64,000 bases of DNA, from NCBI RefSeq assembly GCF_010015585.1, contig NW_022985075.1, positions 186,001 to 250,000 on the forward strand, in the 5' to 3' direction. The notes beneath the pieces were generated by a model. That model was not told where the DNA came from. It saw only the letters and a program-made list of their open reading frames with translations, and ran no database searches. Made by a program: the position numbers and the translations under genes. Below are positions 21,864 through 32,838 of the stretch, piece after piece; within the stretch, counting starts at the first letter, position 1, and each line of letters opens with the position of its first letter. This DNA is from Eremomyces bilateralis CBS 781.70 (Eukaryota; Ascomycota; Dothideomycetes; Eremomycetales; Eremomycetaceae).

Positions 21864-22803
21864 TATGAGGATCTGCTCGGTTTAGTTCGGTAGAGAGGCG
21901 TCTGGGGAAGGTGGATGCTGTCCGAGGGAGGAGAGGTTGCCTGGCTCGGGGAATGCGGGAGATCGGGGTTGGTCGAGGGTGGTACAGGTGTGTCGAGAGC
22001 TGGTGTTATATAAGGCCTTCAAGTGGCATTTATACAATATTCTCTCTCCGATAACTTAAATGTGATTGTGATTCTGGGTCTTGGAATGATCAAGTTGGGG
22101 AACAGGCACATGCGATGGATCATGTTGACCGATTATGTTGCGGAGGTTGGGCTCAGGGCTTGGCGCAGCCAATCAAAGGCATGGATCCCCCGACTGAAAG
22201 CGGAAGCATAAACGTCACTACAATAAGGGTTTCGCTGCCAACGCGTCTTCTCCAGGTAAATCCTCTTACTTTATTACAGGTATGATTTTATAGGTATGTA
22301 GTAGGTAGGCAGGTATACTGAGAGGGAGCGGTATGGAATTATAGTATTAAAACTACCTCGAATGACCCTGTAAATCGTCACTATTCGCAGCTATATTGCA
22401 TGGCTGGAACCTCCTCATCAAGGGAGGTAAGAGATACCTATCTCTACGAAGTCACGCACCGAATCGACGAACATGATGAACAGTATGACAGGTGCTGAAA
22501 GCGAATTCCAGTTTCATAGTACTTAATACCGTTACCTAGAGGACAATATCATGATAAAAGCCCGGTGACAATAGTATCGGCGATATGTGCTTAAAACAGA
22601 AGGCTTGGGATTCGATGGGCAGACCATAGAAGCAATGGACGCATCATTTGTGCAAGCATACTACTATAGAAAACGCCAGGCTAGACAAACTTGGGAATAG
22701 CGAAGTCATCGCTTCTGCATTGGATTTGTACCGTCCACCCCATTTGCCTGTCTGAACTCTGACGCCGTTCGCTCAAATAACGGACACTCTCGACGCTTCC
22801 TTC
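21864..22803. other. Intergenic, no gene seen
   Basis: These 940 bp lie between the Vti1 start and the Ies2 stop. The part from 22260 to 22680 is AT-richer than the flanks. No gene or repeat is recognised. Confidence 0.5.
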
Positions 22804-24065
22804 CTACGCCACCTCCTCCACCATACGCGAACTCAAACCTCTCACCCCCCTCCCACTCGGACCCGTAAAGACCCTCCCCACAGGCGCTTCTAACCACTCA
22901 TCCGGCGCCGCCACCGCTGTCCCCGTCGCGCTCTGCACGAAGCGCGCGTACAGCGGCGGTGCGCGGACGACGTACTCGCCCCCCTCCTCGGCGGCCTCGG
23001 CGGCGATCTCGGCGGCGGACTTGTTGCGGCGCTTGGGGGCCTGCTTCTTGAGGAGGCGGTTGATCGTGTCCATCTTCTCCTCCTCGTTGCGTTTCTCGCT
23101 GAGGTTCTTGCGGCGGCGGGCCATTTCGACGCGGCGCATGGCGTGCTCCTCGGCGGTGAGATGTTTTTTCTTTTGGGCTTCTGGGGGGGGTGTGAGAGGC
23201 GGGGGTGTGGGATGGGGTAGGGGCGGAACTTACCGTTGGATAGGGCCATTAAAACGCCGTCGGGGATCAAAGCGGCCCGTTGTCGACGTGTCAACTTGGT
23301 CAGATCTGGGGTATTGCTCCTACTCTTCGATGCCGGCGTTCGGCCGTCCGAATCGAGGTCGTCGTCGTCTTCACCCTCGACATCTTCTTCGGCTAGATCC
23401 TCATCGCCTTCAGCTTCCTCACCCTCCGCGTCGTCCTCCTCCTCGTCATCCTCTTCCTCCAGATCTTCTTGGGAGTCTAACTCGGAAAGCTCGTCCTCGT
23501 CATCGTCATCATCAGGCACGACCCGTGAATTCGGAACTGCACTTTTCGCGTCCGGTGGAGTGACCTTCACCGTCGGTTTGGCTGGGGGAGCTCGAGATCG
23601 TGCGGATGGGGGTGGCCGGGGTGGAAGGTCATCCATGTCCACGTCGTCTCCGTCTGCATCATCCTCGGCATCCTCGCCCTCCGCGTCCTCCATATCCTCA
23701 TCGTCGTCGTCGGGAGTTTTCTCCTCGATGTCGTCCGCATCGTCCTCATCGCCGTCTTCGCCGCCGTAGACATCGGTCGGCTGCTCGCTGTCCATTTCTT
23801 CGTCCGACGACTCGACGATCGCTTTCCGACGTCCGTTACGGACGGGCCGGTTGATGGGCCCGGCGTCGACGTCCCCGCCATTGATGACCTGTCTTAACTT
23901 GCTCGGGGGAGCTTTGACGGTTAGCCTGATGGATTGACGAGAGGTGTCGGATGATGGGTTGGTTCGCTCGATGCTTGCTGACGGACCTGCTACACCACGT
24001 CGGGGACGGCTGGATGTTGCACTTGAGGTTAGCTCAGGACGGGAACGAAGCTGTCGAGACGACAT
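22804..24065 (-). CDS. ies2: Ies2-like INO80 chromatin remodelling subunit (PAPA-1 domain)
   Basis: Exons 24065-23234 and 23180-22804 give 402 residues. Residues 1-80 are basic and Ser-rich. A very acidic stretch of Asp/Glu runs from about 90 to 240. Then comes SNTPDLTKLTRRQRAALIPD. The PAPA-1-like block spans the exon join (HLTAEEHAMRRVEMARRRKN, LSEKRNEEEKMDTINRLLKK, QAPKRR). The C-terminus has YVVRAPPLYARFVQSATGTA and a short end. Ies2/INO80B binds the insertion of the Ino80 ATPase near the Rvb1-Rvb2 ring and supports nucleosome sliding. The 53-nt intron has a long C-run before the acceptor. The pattern of acidic tract plus PAPA-1 is as in homologues. Confidence 0.85.
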
Positions 24066-24991
24066 TTGTCTGGATGCGTGGTCTAAGAGCTCCAAATGAA
24101 GAGAGGGCTGTGCATAGACTGTAGAATGAGACGAGAGCTGTTTGCGACGGAGAAGAAGTGCAACGGAAATCGCTATCTTTATGGGTGGGTGAGATTTTGC
24201 AAAGTGACCAAAGTCAGGAAGTGGTGAATGGAGCCGCTGGGCGAAGTGAAGTTCAAGGCAAGCGATACGATCGGGGTGTTTGAAAGATGTGGGAGGGGAG
24301 TGGGCAGCCATGCGATTCCCAATGAAACCAGAGACAATCAGGTTGCTGATGCAGGTACCGTATACAGGTGACGGGATACAAGGACACACACACGGCTAGC
24401 TGGTGACACCCTCCATAATCCCTAGCCACTCACCTGCTTTGCTCCAGGAATGAATGCGATGAATCGGAGCTATCGCCGTCAGATTCTCCAGCATTGCTGT
24501 GTCTCGCCCTCTTAATTGGACGGGCATCGTGGGAATCCATGGCCGAGAATCTGAAATGTTCAGAGCCTTAAGAGAGAAGATGTAAGACTAAAACTAGAGC
24601 CGACGCTGCAAGCCTCCCGCGATAATAGGACAAGGAATGTTTGGAGATGGAGACCAACTGAACTGAACTTGCTAATATGAGCAATAATATCCCCATGCCC
24701 CAGACGTGAGACGGTATCTAACAGCTGCCGTGCTGACATAATATGCTGAATTACTGCCTTACTGCCTAAGGCAAAAGATTCCCTAGTCACGTGCACTCAA
24801 TCCTCCATGGACAAAGAAAGAAATGGCAAATGCGCGCAACGAATTCAATGTTTTTTGGCCCTCCTGAATTCTTGCTACCTGTCTAAAACGCGACGTCCCG
24901 AGCCTGTTTAATATACTCTGCCTGGGCTATCCTCCGATGTTATCTCCAATTGGCAGATTATAAGGCGCCCCTTGCCCCTCCACGGTGCCGA
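24066..24991. other. Divergent intergenic region Ies2/AAA ATPase
   Basis: These 926 bp hold the 5' regions of two divergent genes. Nothing specific is recognised. No in-frame ATG for the AAA protein is found upstream of 24992. Confidence 0.5.
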
Positions 24992-27900
24992 ATGCCTACC
25001 CTCGCGCCGCGACCTCTGGTCCCGATAGCACTTCACCATGTCCGAACCGTCATATACCCCCGTCGATCATTCTCAAGATTGTCATCATGGAGAGCGGCTA
25101 CACCTAGCCCGGGCGAACCGCGTAGCTCAGCAGTCGACCAAACGGAGTCAGAACCGAAATCAGGATCTCCGAACAGCGAGGCAGCACCGGAAAGCACACC
25201 AGCGGATACCTCAGAAAGAGAAGGACCCAGTCCATTGGAGAGGAATGGACCTGCGAGGCGTGGAGTTCGAGTGCACGGCTCGGCTCTAAGGCGGTCCCTC
25301 CGAAACGATGAGTGGGCCCAGGAGGTGTCGAAGGTGGAGTTTCCGGAATGGTTCTGGAAGCGGAACGTCACATTACGGGAAGACAACGATCCTATACGGC
25401 GCCAGGATGCACGATTAGGCGTTCTAACCGTTGGCCATAATTTGAACGAGCCGGGACTCATGCTCTCCCAGATGCCTATTCGGGTGTCCAAAAACATGCT
25501 GAAGGAAGAGGACGCTCCGCTCAGTGACGATCGTATATATCCGGAAACGTCTGGTGTCTATGAATGGCCTGGAGATTTTAGGGAACATTGGCAACCTCCG
25601 GCGATTGTCGAGGCCTTGGAGCTACGCACGGCCATGGAAGGCTCCTTTGCTATCGCCCGGAGAGAGAACGGAAGGTACAAAGAGGACGTCAGAGCTCACG
25701 TTATTGCACAATTCCCCCATCCAGGTGGGGGATGGTTCTTGGAACAGGAGATCACGGATGCTGCCTGTATCCTCGGCGCAGATATGATTCGTTTGGATGC
25801 GCTGGACCTTTCCCAAATGGCCAGGATGTTCCTCGACCCCAATGACACCCGCTCGATCGCCGCGGCTCAAAACTTGGGATATGATACTTACTCGGCTTCG
25901 CGGCTCCTGGAGGAGGAGGAGGAAGAAACCGAGGATTTGGAGGACGATCAAGAATCGGACGAGTCCTCGGACCCAAGGCTTGCCCGCGACGACACAACCG
26001 GACAATCTCGATCGAATCGAAGAGCGCAATCCCCATTTGGATCGGTGATGCCCACTTTCGCGACCATTTCTGCTGCATCTATTGCCGACTTGGGCAAGAA
26101 ACTGCAGTCTGGCCTATTCTCTGGCCAGGGACCCAAAGCACTCGGTGTGCCAAAGCAGTTTGATATGAACCAAAGAAGTGCCGACCTCCGACTGACGGCG
26201 TTCATTGAGGCGATGCTAGACGGGGCGGCCGAGAAGCGATCGAAGCGGAAAACCCCCCCCGCAACCGAGAATACCTTTTTCTCTAGCAAAACAGTGCAAT
26301 CTTCTAACGGCATTCCACGGCCAACAGTTTTTCACCAACGTGTAGTGAAACATGGAGGCAATAAGGTTGAACTGGGACTATCATTTATCACCGATCGACA
26401 AGGCCTCGATTCCCTCCGTCCGTCGCTGGATAAGCGCGGTCCGCGCACCGTCATCTGTGTCCGAGACATCAAAGAACTTGCCATGACCGAACTCGGCGAA
26501 CAGTTTGTCACCAAGCTGGTGGACGTGGTGGAAAGACGGAGACAGGAAGGCCACCAGATCCTGATCGTCGGAACCTCATGCTTCAAAGGACCTGTCCAGG
26601 GCGATATGAAAGCCACGGTTCGAAACTTGGATTCCCCGACTGAAGACGTGCGGTTCGGACTTTTTAGGCAGATGCTACTGACTCCTCACCATGTCAGCTC
26701 CGAGACCCGATGGAGCAACGAGGAAGCCAGCGGCAGTCCACAGAGCGACAATACTTCGAAACCATGGCCCAATAAGACGGAAACAGGGCCTACAGAGCTT
26801 CCAAAGCCCACAGCGGCAGAGGAACAGAATCAGAAACAAATTAAGTCGACCCTGGCGACCCCGGAAAGCGAAACCGGTGGGAGAATAGGCATTCGTGGTC
26901 AAGAGAGCCTGTGGGATAATCATGAGGCCGATCGGATTCTGGATCTAAATCTACGACATCTGCACCAGTCGCTCGAACATTTGGCAACCAATTCGGAATT
27001 GACGGATCGAGTGGAATGGGCAAAGGGACTTAATCCGTCATTACCTATGGATGTTCGGATACTTCAACATCGCATGCTCTCGGCGGATGAGGTACAACAG
27101 ATCCTCATCACTGCTTTGGGCATCTGCGGAACATCCTCCATCACAACAGACAAGGTACAAATAAGCCATGTCCTAGCGGCCGTGACTCTCCTCAAGGAGT
27201 CCGAAGTGGAGAAAGTTGCATGGATGACACAATTTGCCAGCGAGCAAAACGCGAAGCCAGTTTTGCAATCGAGAAGTCAGCCAGATGGTGCCAACAAGAT
27301 CAACAATGCGAAGCTTGAACGGATCAAGCAGACCGCTAACCGATATGAAAAGAAGCTCATGGCTGGCGTCGTTGAGCCCGACCGCATTCATACAACCTTC
27401 AACGATGTCCATGCGCCCAGCGAGACGAAGGATGCCTTGCGCACCATCACCTCGCTTCAACTTACCCGACCCGACGCCTTCCAATATGGTGTGCTCGCTC
27501 ACAACCAACTAAGCGGCCTGCTTCTCTACGGCCCTCCAGGGACCGGCAAGACCCTCTTCGCGAAAGCCGTCGCGAAAGAGAGCGGGGCCACCGTCCTGGA
27601 AGTGAGCGGAAGTAGCGTGAACGAAATGTACGTCGGCGAAAGCGAGAAGAACGTCGGGGCGATCTTTTCCCTCGCGCGTAAGCTGTCCCCCTGCATCGTC
27701 TTTATTGACGAGGCGGACGCGATCTTCGCCTCGCGCTCCGGCGGTCGGCATCGCGTGAGCCACCGCGAGATCATCAATCAGTTTCTGAAGGAGTGGGACG
27801 GCATGGAGGGGGCGAACGTGTTCGTCATGGTGGCGACGAACCGTCCGTTCGATATGGACGACGCGGTGATGCGGCGGCTCCCGCGGAAGATGCTCATGGA

Positions 27901-28282
27901 CCTGCCAACCGAGGAGGGCCGCGAGCAGATTCTTCGGATCCTCCTCAAAAATGAAGCGTTGGATGACTCCGTCTCGCTCACGGAGTTCGCGTCCAAGACG
28001 GCGTTCTACTCCGGGTCGGATCTGAAGAACCTCTGCGTCGCGGCGGCGATGGCGTGCGTCAAGCAGGAACCGGAGACCTCGGAGAAGCGCGTGCTGAAGA
28101 AGGGGCATTTCGAGACGGCGATCGCGGAGATCAGCGCGAGTGTCAGCGAGGACATGTCCAGCGTGCAGGCGATTCGGAAGTTCGACGAACAATATGGGGA
28201 CCGGAGAGGGAGGAGGCAGAAGACGTCGTTAGGATTTATGGGGGATGCTCCTACGGAGAGTTCGGTGCGAATCAGGGGTTGA
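24992..28282 (+). CDS. Large mitochondrial-type AAA+ ATPase (Msp1/spastin-like module at C-terminus)
   Basis: One exon of 1096 residues from the first in-frame ATG. The N-terminus, with HVRTVIYPRRSFSRLSSWRA near residues 16-35, is Arg/Ser-rich without acids and looks like a mitochondrial presequence. Residues 40-800 are specific to the fungal protein: acidic EEEEEETEDLEDD near 310 and PKQFDMNQRSADLRLTAFIE near 390. The AAA module begins around 800. Walker A GPPGTGKT is near 847, pore loop MYVGESEKN near 877, Walker B IVFIDEADAIFAS near 903, and the arginine finger region MRRLPRK near 968. The small subdomain has FYSGSDLKNLC. This module resembles Msp1/ATAD1 and spastin-type ATPases. A role in extracting or remodelling proteins in mitochondria is an inference; the substrate is unknown. 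Confidence 0.8.
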   Translation: MPTLAPRPLVPIALHHVRTVIYPRRSFSRLSSWRAATPSPGEPRSSAVDQTESEPKSGSPNSEAAPESTPADTSEREGPSPLERNGPARRGVRVHGSALRRSLRNDEWAQEVSKVEFPEWFWKRNVTLREDNDPIRRQDARLGVLTVGHNLNEPGLMLSQMPIRVSKNMLKEEDAPLSDDRIYPETSGVYEWPGDFREHWQPPAIVEALELRTAMEGSFAIARRENGRYKEDVRAHVIAQFPHPGGGWFLEQEITDAACILGADMIRLDALDLSQMARMFLDPNDTRSIAAAQNLGYDTYSASRLLEEEEEETEDLEDDQESDESSDPRLARDDTTGQSRSNRRAQSPFGSVMPTFATISAASIADLGKKLQSGLFSGQGPKALGVPKQFDMNQRSADLRLTAFIEAMLDGAAEKRSKRKTPPATENTFFSSKTVQSSNGIPRPTVFHQRVVKHGGNKVELGLSFITDRQGLDSLRPSLDKRGPRTVICVRDIKELAMTELGEQFVTKLVDVVERRRQEGHQILIVGTSCFKGPVQGDMKATVRNLDSPTEDVRFGLFRQMLLTPHHVSSETRWSNEEASGSPQSDNTSKPWPNKTETGPTELPKPTAAEEQNQKQIKSTLATPESETGGRIGIRGQESLWDNHEADRILDLNLRHLHQSLEHLATNSELTDRVEWAKGLNPSLPMDVRILQHRMLSADEVQQILITALGICGTSSITTDKVQISHVLAAVTLLKESEVEKVAWMTQFASEQNAKPVLQSRSQPDGANKINNAKLERIKQTANRYEKKLMAGVVEPDRIHTTFNDVHAPSETKDALRTITSLQLTRPDAFQYGVLAHNQLSGLLLYGPPGTGKTLFAKAVAKESGATVLEVSGSSVNEMYVGESEKNVGAIFSLARKLSPCIVFIDEADAIFASRSGGRHRVSHREIINQFLKEWDGMEGANVFVMVATNRPFDMDDAVMRRLPRKMLMDLPTEEGREQILRILLKNEALDDSVSLTEFASKTAFYSGSDLKNLCVAAAMACVKQEPETSEKRVLKKGHFETAIAEISASVSEDMSSVQAIRKFDEQYGDRRGRRQKTSLGFMGDAPTESSVRIRG

Positions 28283-28763
28283 TGGACTAGACGTGCGGCA
28301 TTTGCAAGGTGTTACGAGTTCTGTACAACAATTCCATTGGGATGGCTCCCTTTAACATATCCTGTACTGAGCGTAGTTTGTCTCGAAATGAAGCAGCCAT
28401 AAACTGAGAGACAACTGTCGATAGTCTAACATGGCGAATATCTAGACTCAAACCCATTTTTCCGTTCACTTCGTAGAAATCGTGACGTAGGCTCATTCAA
28501 CCTAAGCTTCCTCCTCCTTGTATTCTTCGTCTTCTTCTCCTTCCATGCGGGCCTCCACGAAGCTTGTAGCTAACCGTTAGACACTCCTCCGAGGTTCGTA
28601 TTGTGACCTGCGCATTGTCAGGCGATTCCGACAGACCACCAGGCGCACAGGTCGAAGTTCTTATGCGCTCTCGCTCCCTTAGGAGTGATCTGGCCCGAAA
28701 ACACGCCGCTTCTTAATTCCTAAAGAGGATAATCTGGCTCATAACCGCGCCGCATCCCTTCCC
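28283..28763. other. Intergenic between two convergent genes
   Basis: These 481 bp carry the 3' ends of the AAA ATPase and Rds3 genes. On the reverse strand 28508-28560 an acidic open tail (VEARMEGEEDEEYKEEEA) ends at a stop just after a possible acceptor. No gene could be built around it. Confidence 0.4.
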
Positions 28764-29148
28764 CTAATGATTTCTAAAATTCTTCTTCTGATAGAACAGA
28801 TCCGTTCGCGAGCTCCCCAGATTGATGATCTTCGGGCACCCGTCCCGATCCTTCTCCAGACGCGTGCACTCGAAGCAGTAGAAGGCGTCGGAGATACCCT
28901 CACCGCCGCACACAACGCACTTGTTCTGGTAGTTGCCGAAGGAGCACTCGTCGCAGATGCGGACGAGAGTGGTGGGGCGGACGTAGCTGTCGCAGACGGG
29001 GCATTTACCGTCGCATTTATCGCAGAGGCGGCCGATGGCGATTCCGGGCTGCTTGCGGCACATGACGAGGTCGCTAGGAGTTTCGTGTTAATGATCTGCT
29101 GGATATATCGGAGGATGAGAGAGCAGCTTACGGATGATGGCGAGACAT
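28764..29148 (-). CDS. rds3: Rds3/PHF5A, SF3b splicing factor subunit
   Basis: Exons 29148-29132 (17 nt) and 29073-28764 give 108 residues, [20 protein letters not shown] onward. The whole length matches the very conserved PHF5A/Rds3 family. Visible zinc ligand pairs include [19 protein letters not shown] and CFEC. The near-invariant [19 protein letters not shown] closes the protein. In the U2 snRNP SF3b complex this knot-like protein bridges SF3B1 and others at the branch-site pocket. The short first exon ends CC, and the intron of 58 nt restores a Pro codon (CC|C). It is head-to-head with a pinin-like gene, also linked to splicing. The C-terminus is shorter and less basic than in animals. 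Confidence 0.95.
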
Positions 29149-29485
29149 GGTGAAGCGGAGAAGGATGCCCTGACGTCCGCGCGCGGGAGCTTTCAAGTGC
29201 GAAAAAGATGTTTCGTAACACTATGTCCTTCTTCAAAGGATATAGAGGAATACAAGAATTGCCAAGTGTATGTTCGTGAAGAGACAAGCGAAGTAGAATA
29301 GAATGTAGAAAAAGTGCCACCGCACGTGCTGGGGACTCAGCCCTGCAGGAGTCCGTCGTGGCAACTTTCGAGCTTCAACCCAAACCCTGATATTTCATTA
29401 TTTCCGTACCTAAACATTCTCGAATTTTCCAAACGCCTGCAGCAGCCCAATCGCTACATCTCGATTCTCGGGCCAGCTAGTCAGT
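29149..29485. promoter_or_regulatory. Shared promoter region of the rds3/pinin-like pair
   Basis: Only 337 bp separate the two divergent start codons, so the promoters must be adjacent or shared. No specific element is claimed. Confidence 0.5.
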
Positions 29486-30660
29486 ATGGCAGACGACATG
29501 CCGTAAGTCCCCATCACTCGGCGATTGCTCAATCCTCCTGAAACCGCCTCCGCATTCTAACCATCCTCCCAGCCTACTGGCCTCTGCCGTCATTGTCCCC
29601 GACGCCCCCAACCACCTCGACACACCGAAGTCCGAACCTCCATGTTCTCCAACCCTCAAACGACGCCAATCATCCATCTCCGATACCTCATCGAAGCGTC
29701 CACGACTGTCCGTTGACGGCGACGCCGGTCCACGTCGCAATGGGCGGGACGGATCCGAAGCCGCGAACGGGCTGCCGACGCCAACAGATGAACCCGACGA
29801 CAACCGGCTAAATCGACGAAGATCCGGGTTAGAGGCAGAGAAAGGGCGCGGGAAACGGCTGTTTGGAGCCTTGCTAGGGACATTGTCGCAAAACTCAGCA
29901 TCGGCGGCGCAACGACGACGGGCGGATATCGACAAGAAGCAGCAAGCCAAGCTTCGGCAGCAAGCTGCGGATTTCGACCAGAGGCGGAAAGAACGGTTGG
30001 GGGACATACTGGAGGCGCGCAAGCGGGAGCAGGGGAAGTTCGAAGAGCAATCGGTAAGCTCTTGGGCACGCTGGTCTATCATGATTGGGTGGGACATGCA
30101 GAAGAGGCGCTAATTTCTACGTTGAAGATGAGGGTACGGCATTCGAATATGCTTGCGATGGCACACTTTTTGCAGACAAAGACGGAACCGAGGCTGGTAG
30201 GTCATTCAACTTCCACGGCTGTCACAGTATCTGACTAGAACAGTATTACAAGCCATGGGAACTGAGCGCGGAGGAGGAGGACATAATCGCGTCGCAAGTT
30301 GCCGAAGTGGAAGTCACCATTGACCGGGAGCTGGAGGAGTTTGAGGCCCGTCGACCTGCTGAAGATGAACCACAGAACGGGTCACACCAGGATGGCGTTC
30401 CCGGAACAAAGGCAGAGGCCGATTTAGAAACCGAAGAGCCAGGTCAGCAGAATGGTCACCCTTTAACTGGCGCAGACCACGATAGTGCCGAGAAGCCAAA
30501 CGACGAGGGTGCTGAAGCGGACTCAGGGGAGCACGTGGAGTTCGACACGCAGCAGCCGCAGCAAGTTGAGCTGGAGGCTGTCGTTGAGACAGAGACGAAA
30601 CACGAGCATGACGACGATGAGGAGATAATGGAAGGTGAAGAAGATACCGTACTATACTAA
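29486..30660 (+). CDS. Pinin/SDK/MemA domain protein
   Basis: Four exons, 29486-29502, 29573-30053, 30128-30196 and 30244-30660, give 327 residues. The protein starts MADDMPLLASAVIVPDAP. Residues 25-95 are basic/Ser-rich with a likely nuclear signal (LKRRQ, SSKRPRLS). The pinin core lies at about 98-205: KGRGKRLFGALLGTLSQNSA, then DIDKKQQAKLRQQAADFDQ, RKERLGDILEARKREQGK, HFLQTKTEPRLYYKPWELS. The tail is acidic and Gln-rich. Animal pinin is in the exon junction/ASAP-PSAP complexes and affects alternative splicing; fungal versions are little studied. The first coding exon is 17 nt and splits a Pro codon as CC|C. It is divergent from rds3. Confidence 0.85.
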
Positions 30661-31334
30661 TAGATACCCCAGCATCGGCCGGCTTTATATCGCAGGGGGA
30701 TGGTCCATTTGGAGATTCTTGTAGCATACCTAGTTCTAGCAGCTTAGGGGCGGGCTAATGGTGGACGCTACATTGAGCCGGCGAACCCGAAAGGCCAAAA
30801 GCAATATCAATACCTCACTCGCGTTACAGAGTTTACAACCACACGCTTTTATCAAAGTACTTTAGATTCTGATAGCGATACCTATGACCTTGGGGTCTGG
30901 AACAGTCGGATTCCCCCGGACACGGAGTCAACCAGACCCAGCTAACCCCACATAGCCCGAGGTACCGGTAGGATCACGATGTTCACAGTGCATATCTACG
31001 TAGCTCTCTTCGAGGCAGTTGGAGAGCTTCGTATTTCGTCCGTGCAAGAGAATCAGGCCAAACGATGCGGTTAACTGCTCGTCCGAATCACAAGGGAAAG
31101 TGTCAAGATATTTGTAATCTCCCTCGACATCTCCAATGCCCCGCAATACTTAAAAGGTAACCGACCTCGGTTGCAGCTATTGCGGTGATCACCAAGATTT
31201 AGAAGACCACCGAATCGCTGTTGTAGAAAGCTAAGTTCTTAGTGCCCGATTTATCAATTAATCGGAACAAGTCGAGTTTGAATCGACTGCGTGACGTGCA
31301 TCGAAAGCCAGCAAGTTCATTGAAGTTCCACATC
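30661..31334. other. Intergenic, no gene seen
   Basis: These 674 bp lie between the pinin-like stop and the epoxide hydrolase start. Nothing is recognised. Confidence 0.5.
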
Positions 31335-32838
31335 ATGAGCGTGAAGCCGATTGATCCGTTCTCGGACCCGCGCATTACCCATGAATATGCGCAGCTGAAC
31401 GGGCAGAGGTATCACTATCTGTATGGAGTGCCAAAGTCGGGGAAATGGCATAGGACTATTTTTCTGGTATGTGGAATGGCCCATTGTGCAATAACCTCAG
31501 GCTCCTGTCCGTGGAAAAGACGATAATATATTGATTGGCGAACCAGATCCATGGCTTCCCGGATATTTCTATGGGATGGCGATATCAGATTCCGGTCCTG
31601 CTTGAATTGGGGCTGCGCGTTGTTGCGCCAGGTTAGACCAACCTCAGTAACGTGCTCCCGCGACACCTAGACTAATACCAGTGATTCAGATATGATGGGC
31701 TACGGTGGAACCGATGCTCCCCAGGTTCCTCCCAATCTAGATAAATATACGTACAAACGAGCCGCAGATGATTTGGCCGAATTGGCGCGGCAATTGAGAG
31801 AAACCCAGATCATTCTTGGAGGTCATGATTGGTATGTCTTCTGCCTGTGATGAACCCCTGGAGAAAACAACAGGACTAACCGACCATCAGGGGTGGAATG
31901 GTTAGTTTAGCCTTTCGCAGGTATCAAGAGAGGCGTAAGTAATCGAGATTGACAAATTGTCCTTCAGATCGTGTACCGCTTTGCGAACTGGTATCCAAAC
32001 CTCATCTCGCATCTTTTCTCGGTTTGTACCCCCTACCAGCGTCCCAACAAGACGTTCTGGTCGACGGAAGAGTTCGTGAAGGGACCCCTCCCGCAGTTTG
32101 GCTACCAGCTCCATCTCGCCTCTGGAGAGATCGAAAAGAACATCAATACGCCCGAGGGCATCCGCCAATTCTTGAATGGCATGTACGGTGCTCGTGGGCC
32201 GAACCGCGAGTCGACGTTTGACCCTGTCACCGGAGTTTCGTTCGAAAACCTTCCCAAGGTTGGGAAGACGAAGCTGCTCACGGACCGAGTGAGTTATAGA
32301 TCGATGATGAAAGCATGGTGGGCTAATGTGATATCAGGAAATGGACTACTACACGCAAGAGTACTCCAAACATGGGCTCAATGGTCCTGTGAGCTGGTAT
32401 AGGTGAGTTGGAGATAGCTCATCATCAGGAAGAAAATGATATCTGACACATGCATTGAAAGGACGCGGGAACCAAACTGGAGAGACGAATTGTCGTAAGT
32501 TTGCGGCGACTCGGATGAAGAAGCTAAGGTAACTCTGAATTCGCTGACATCTCGGAAGCATGGAAAAAGCTACACTGGACATGCCTATTCTATTCATTAG
32601 TGCGACACAGTAAGTGGCTCATGGAACAACCATCGTACTGCAGGCTGCTGAAAACCGCGTTAGGGATGCCGTCCTCACACCGGCCATGGCGAAGAACATG
32701 TCCAGGAGTTTAACGAACCTCACTATGCGGGAGGTCAAGGCCCAGCACTGGGCGTTGTGGCAGAAGGCGGATGAATGCAATGCTCATATCAAGCAATGGA
32801 TCCAGGAGGTCGTGCTCGGGAAGCAAAGTAGGCTCTAG
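31335..32838 (+). CDS. Epoxide hydrolase-like alpha/beta hydrolase, nine exons
   Basis: Exons 31335-31466, 31547-31631, 31690-31831, 31891-31900, 31968-32288, 32338-32402, 32462-32494, 32559-32609 and 32664-32838 give 337 residues. All joins are GT-AG and in phase. The oxyanion motif HGFPD opens exon 2. The nucleophile elbow GGHDWGGM is split: Asp is at the end of exon 3 and the Gly-Gly-Met comes from a 10-nt microexon. The cap domain has FANWYPNLISHLFSVCTPYQ and YQLHLASGEIEKNIN. The catalytic acid is Asp in ATQDAVLTPAM, exactly after the exon 8/9 join, and the His is in KAQHWALWQ. The fold and Asp nucleophile fit soluble epoxide hydrolases that open epoxides with water; substrate unknown. 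Nine exons in 1.5 kb is intron-rich for this window. Confidence 0.85.
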
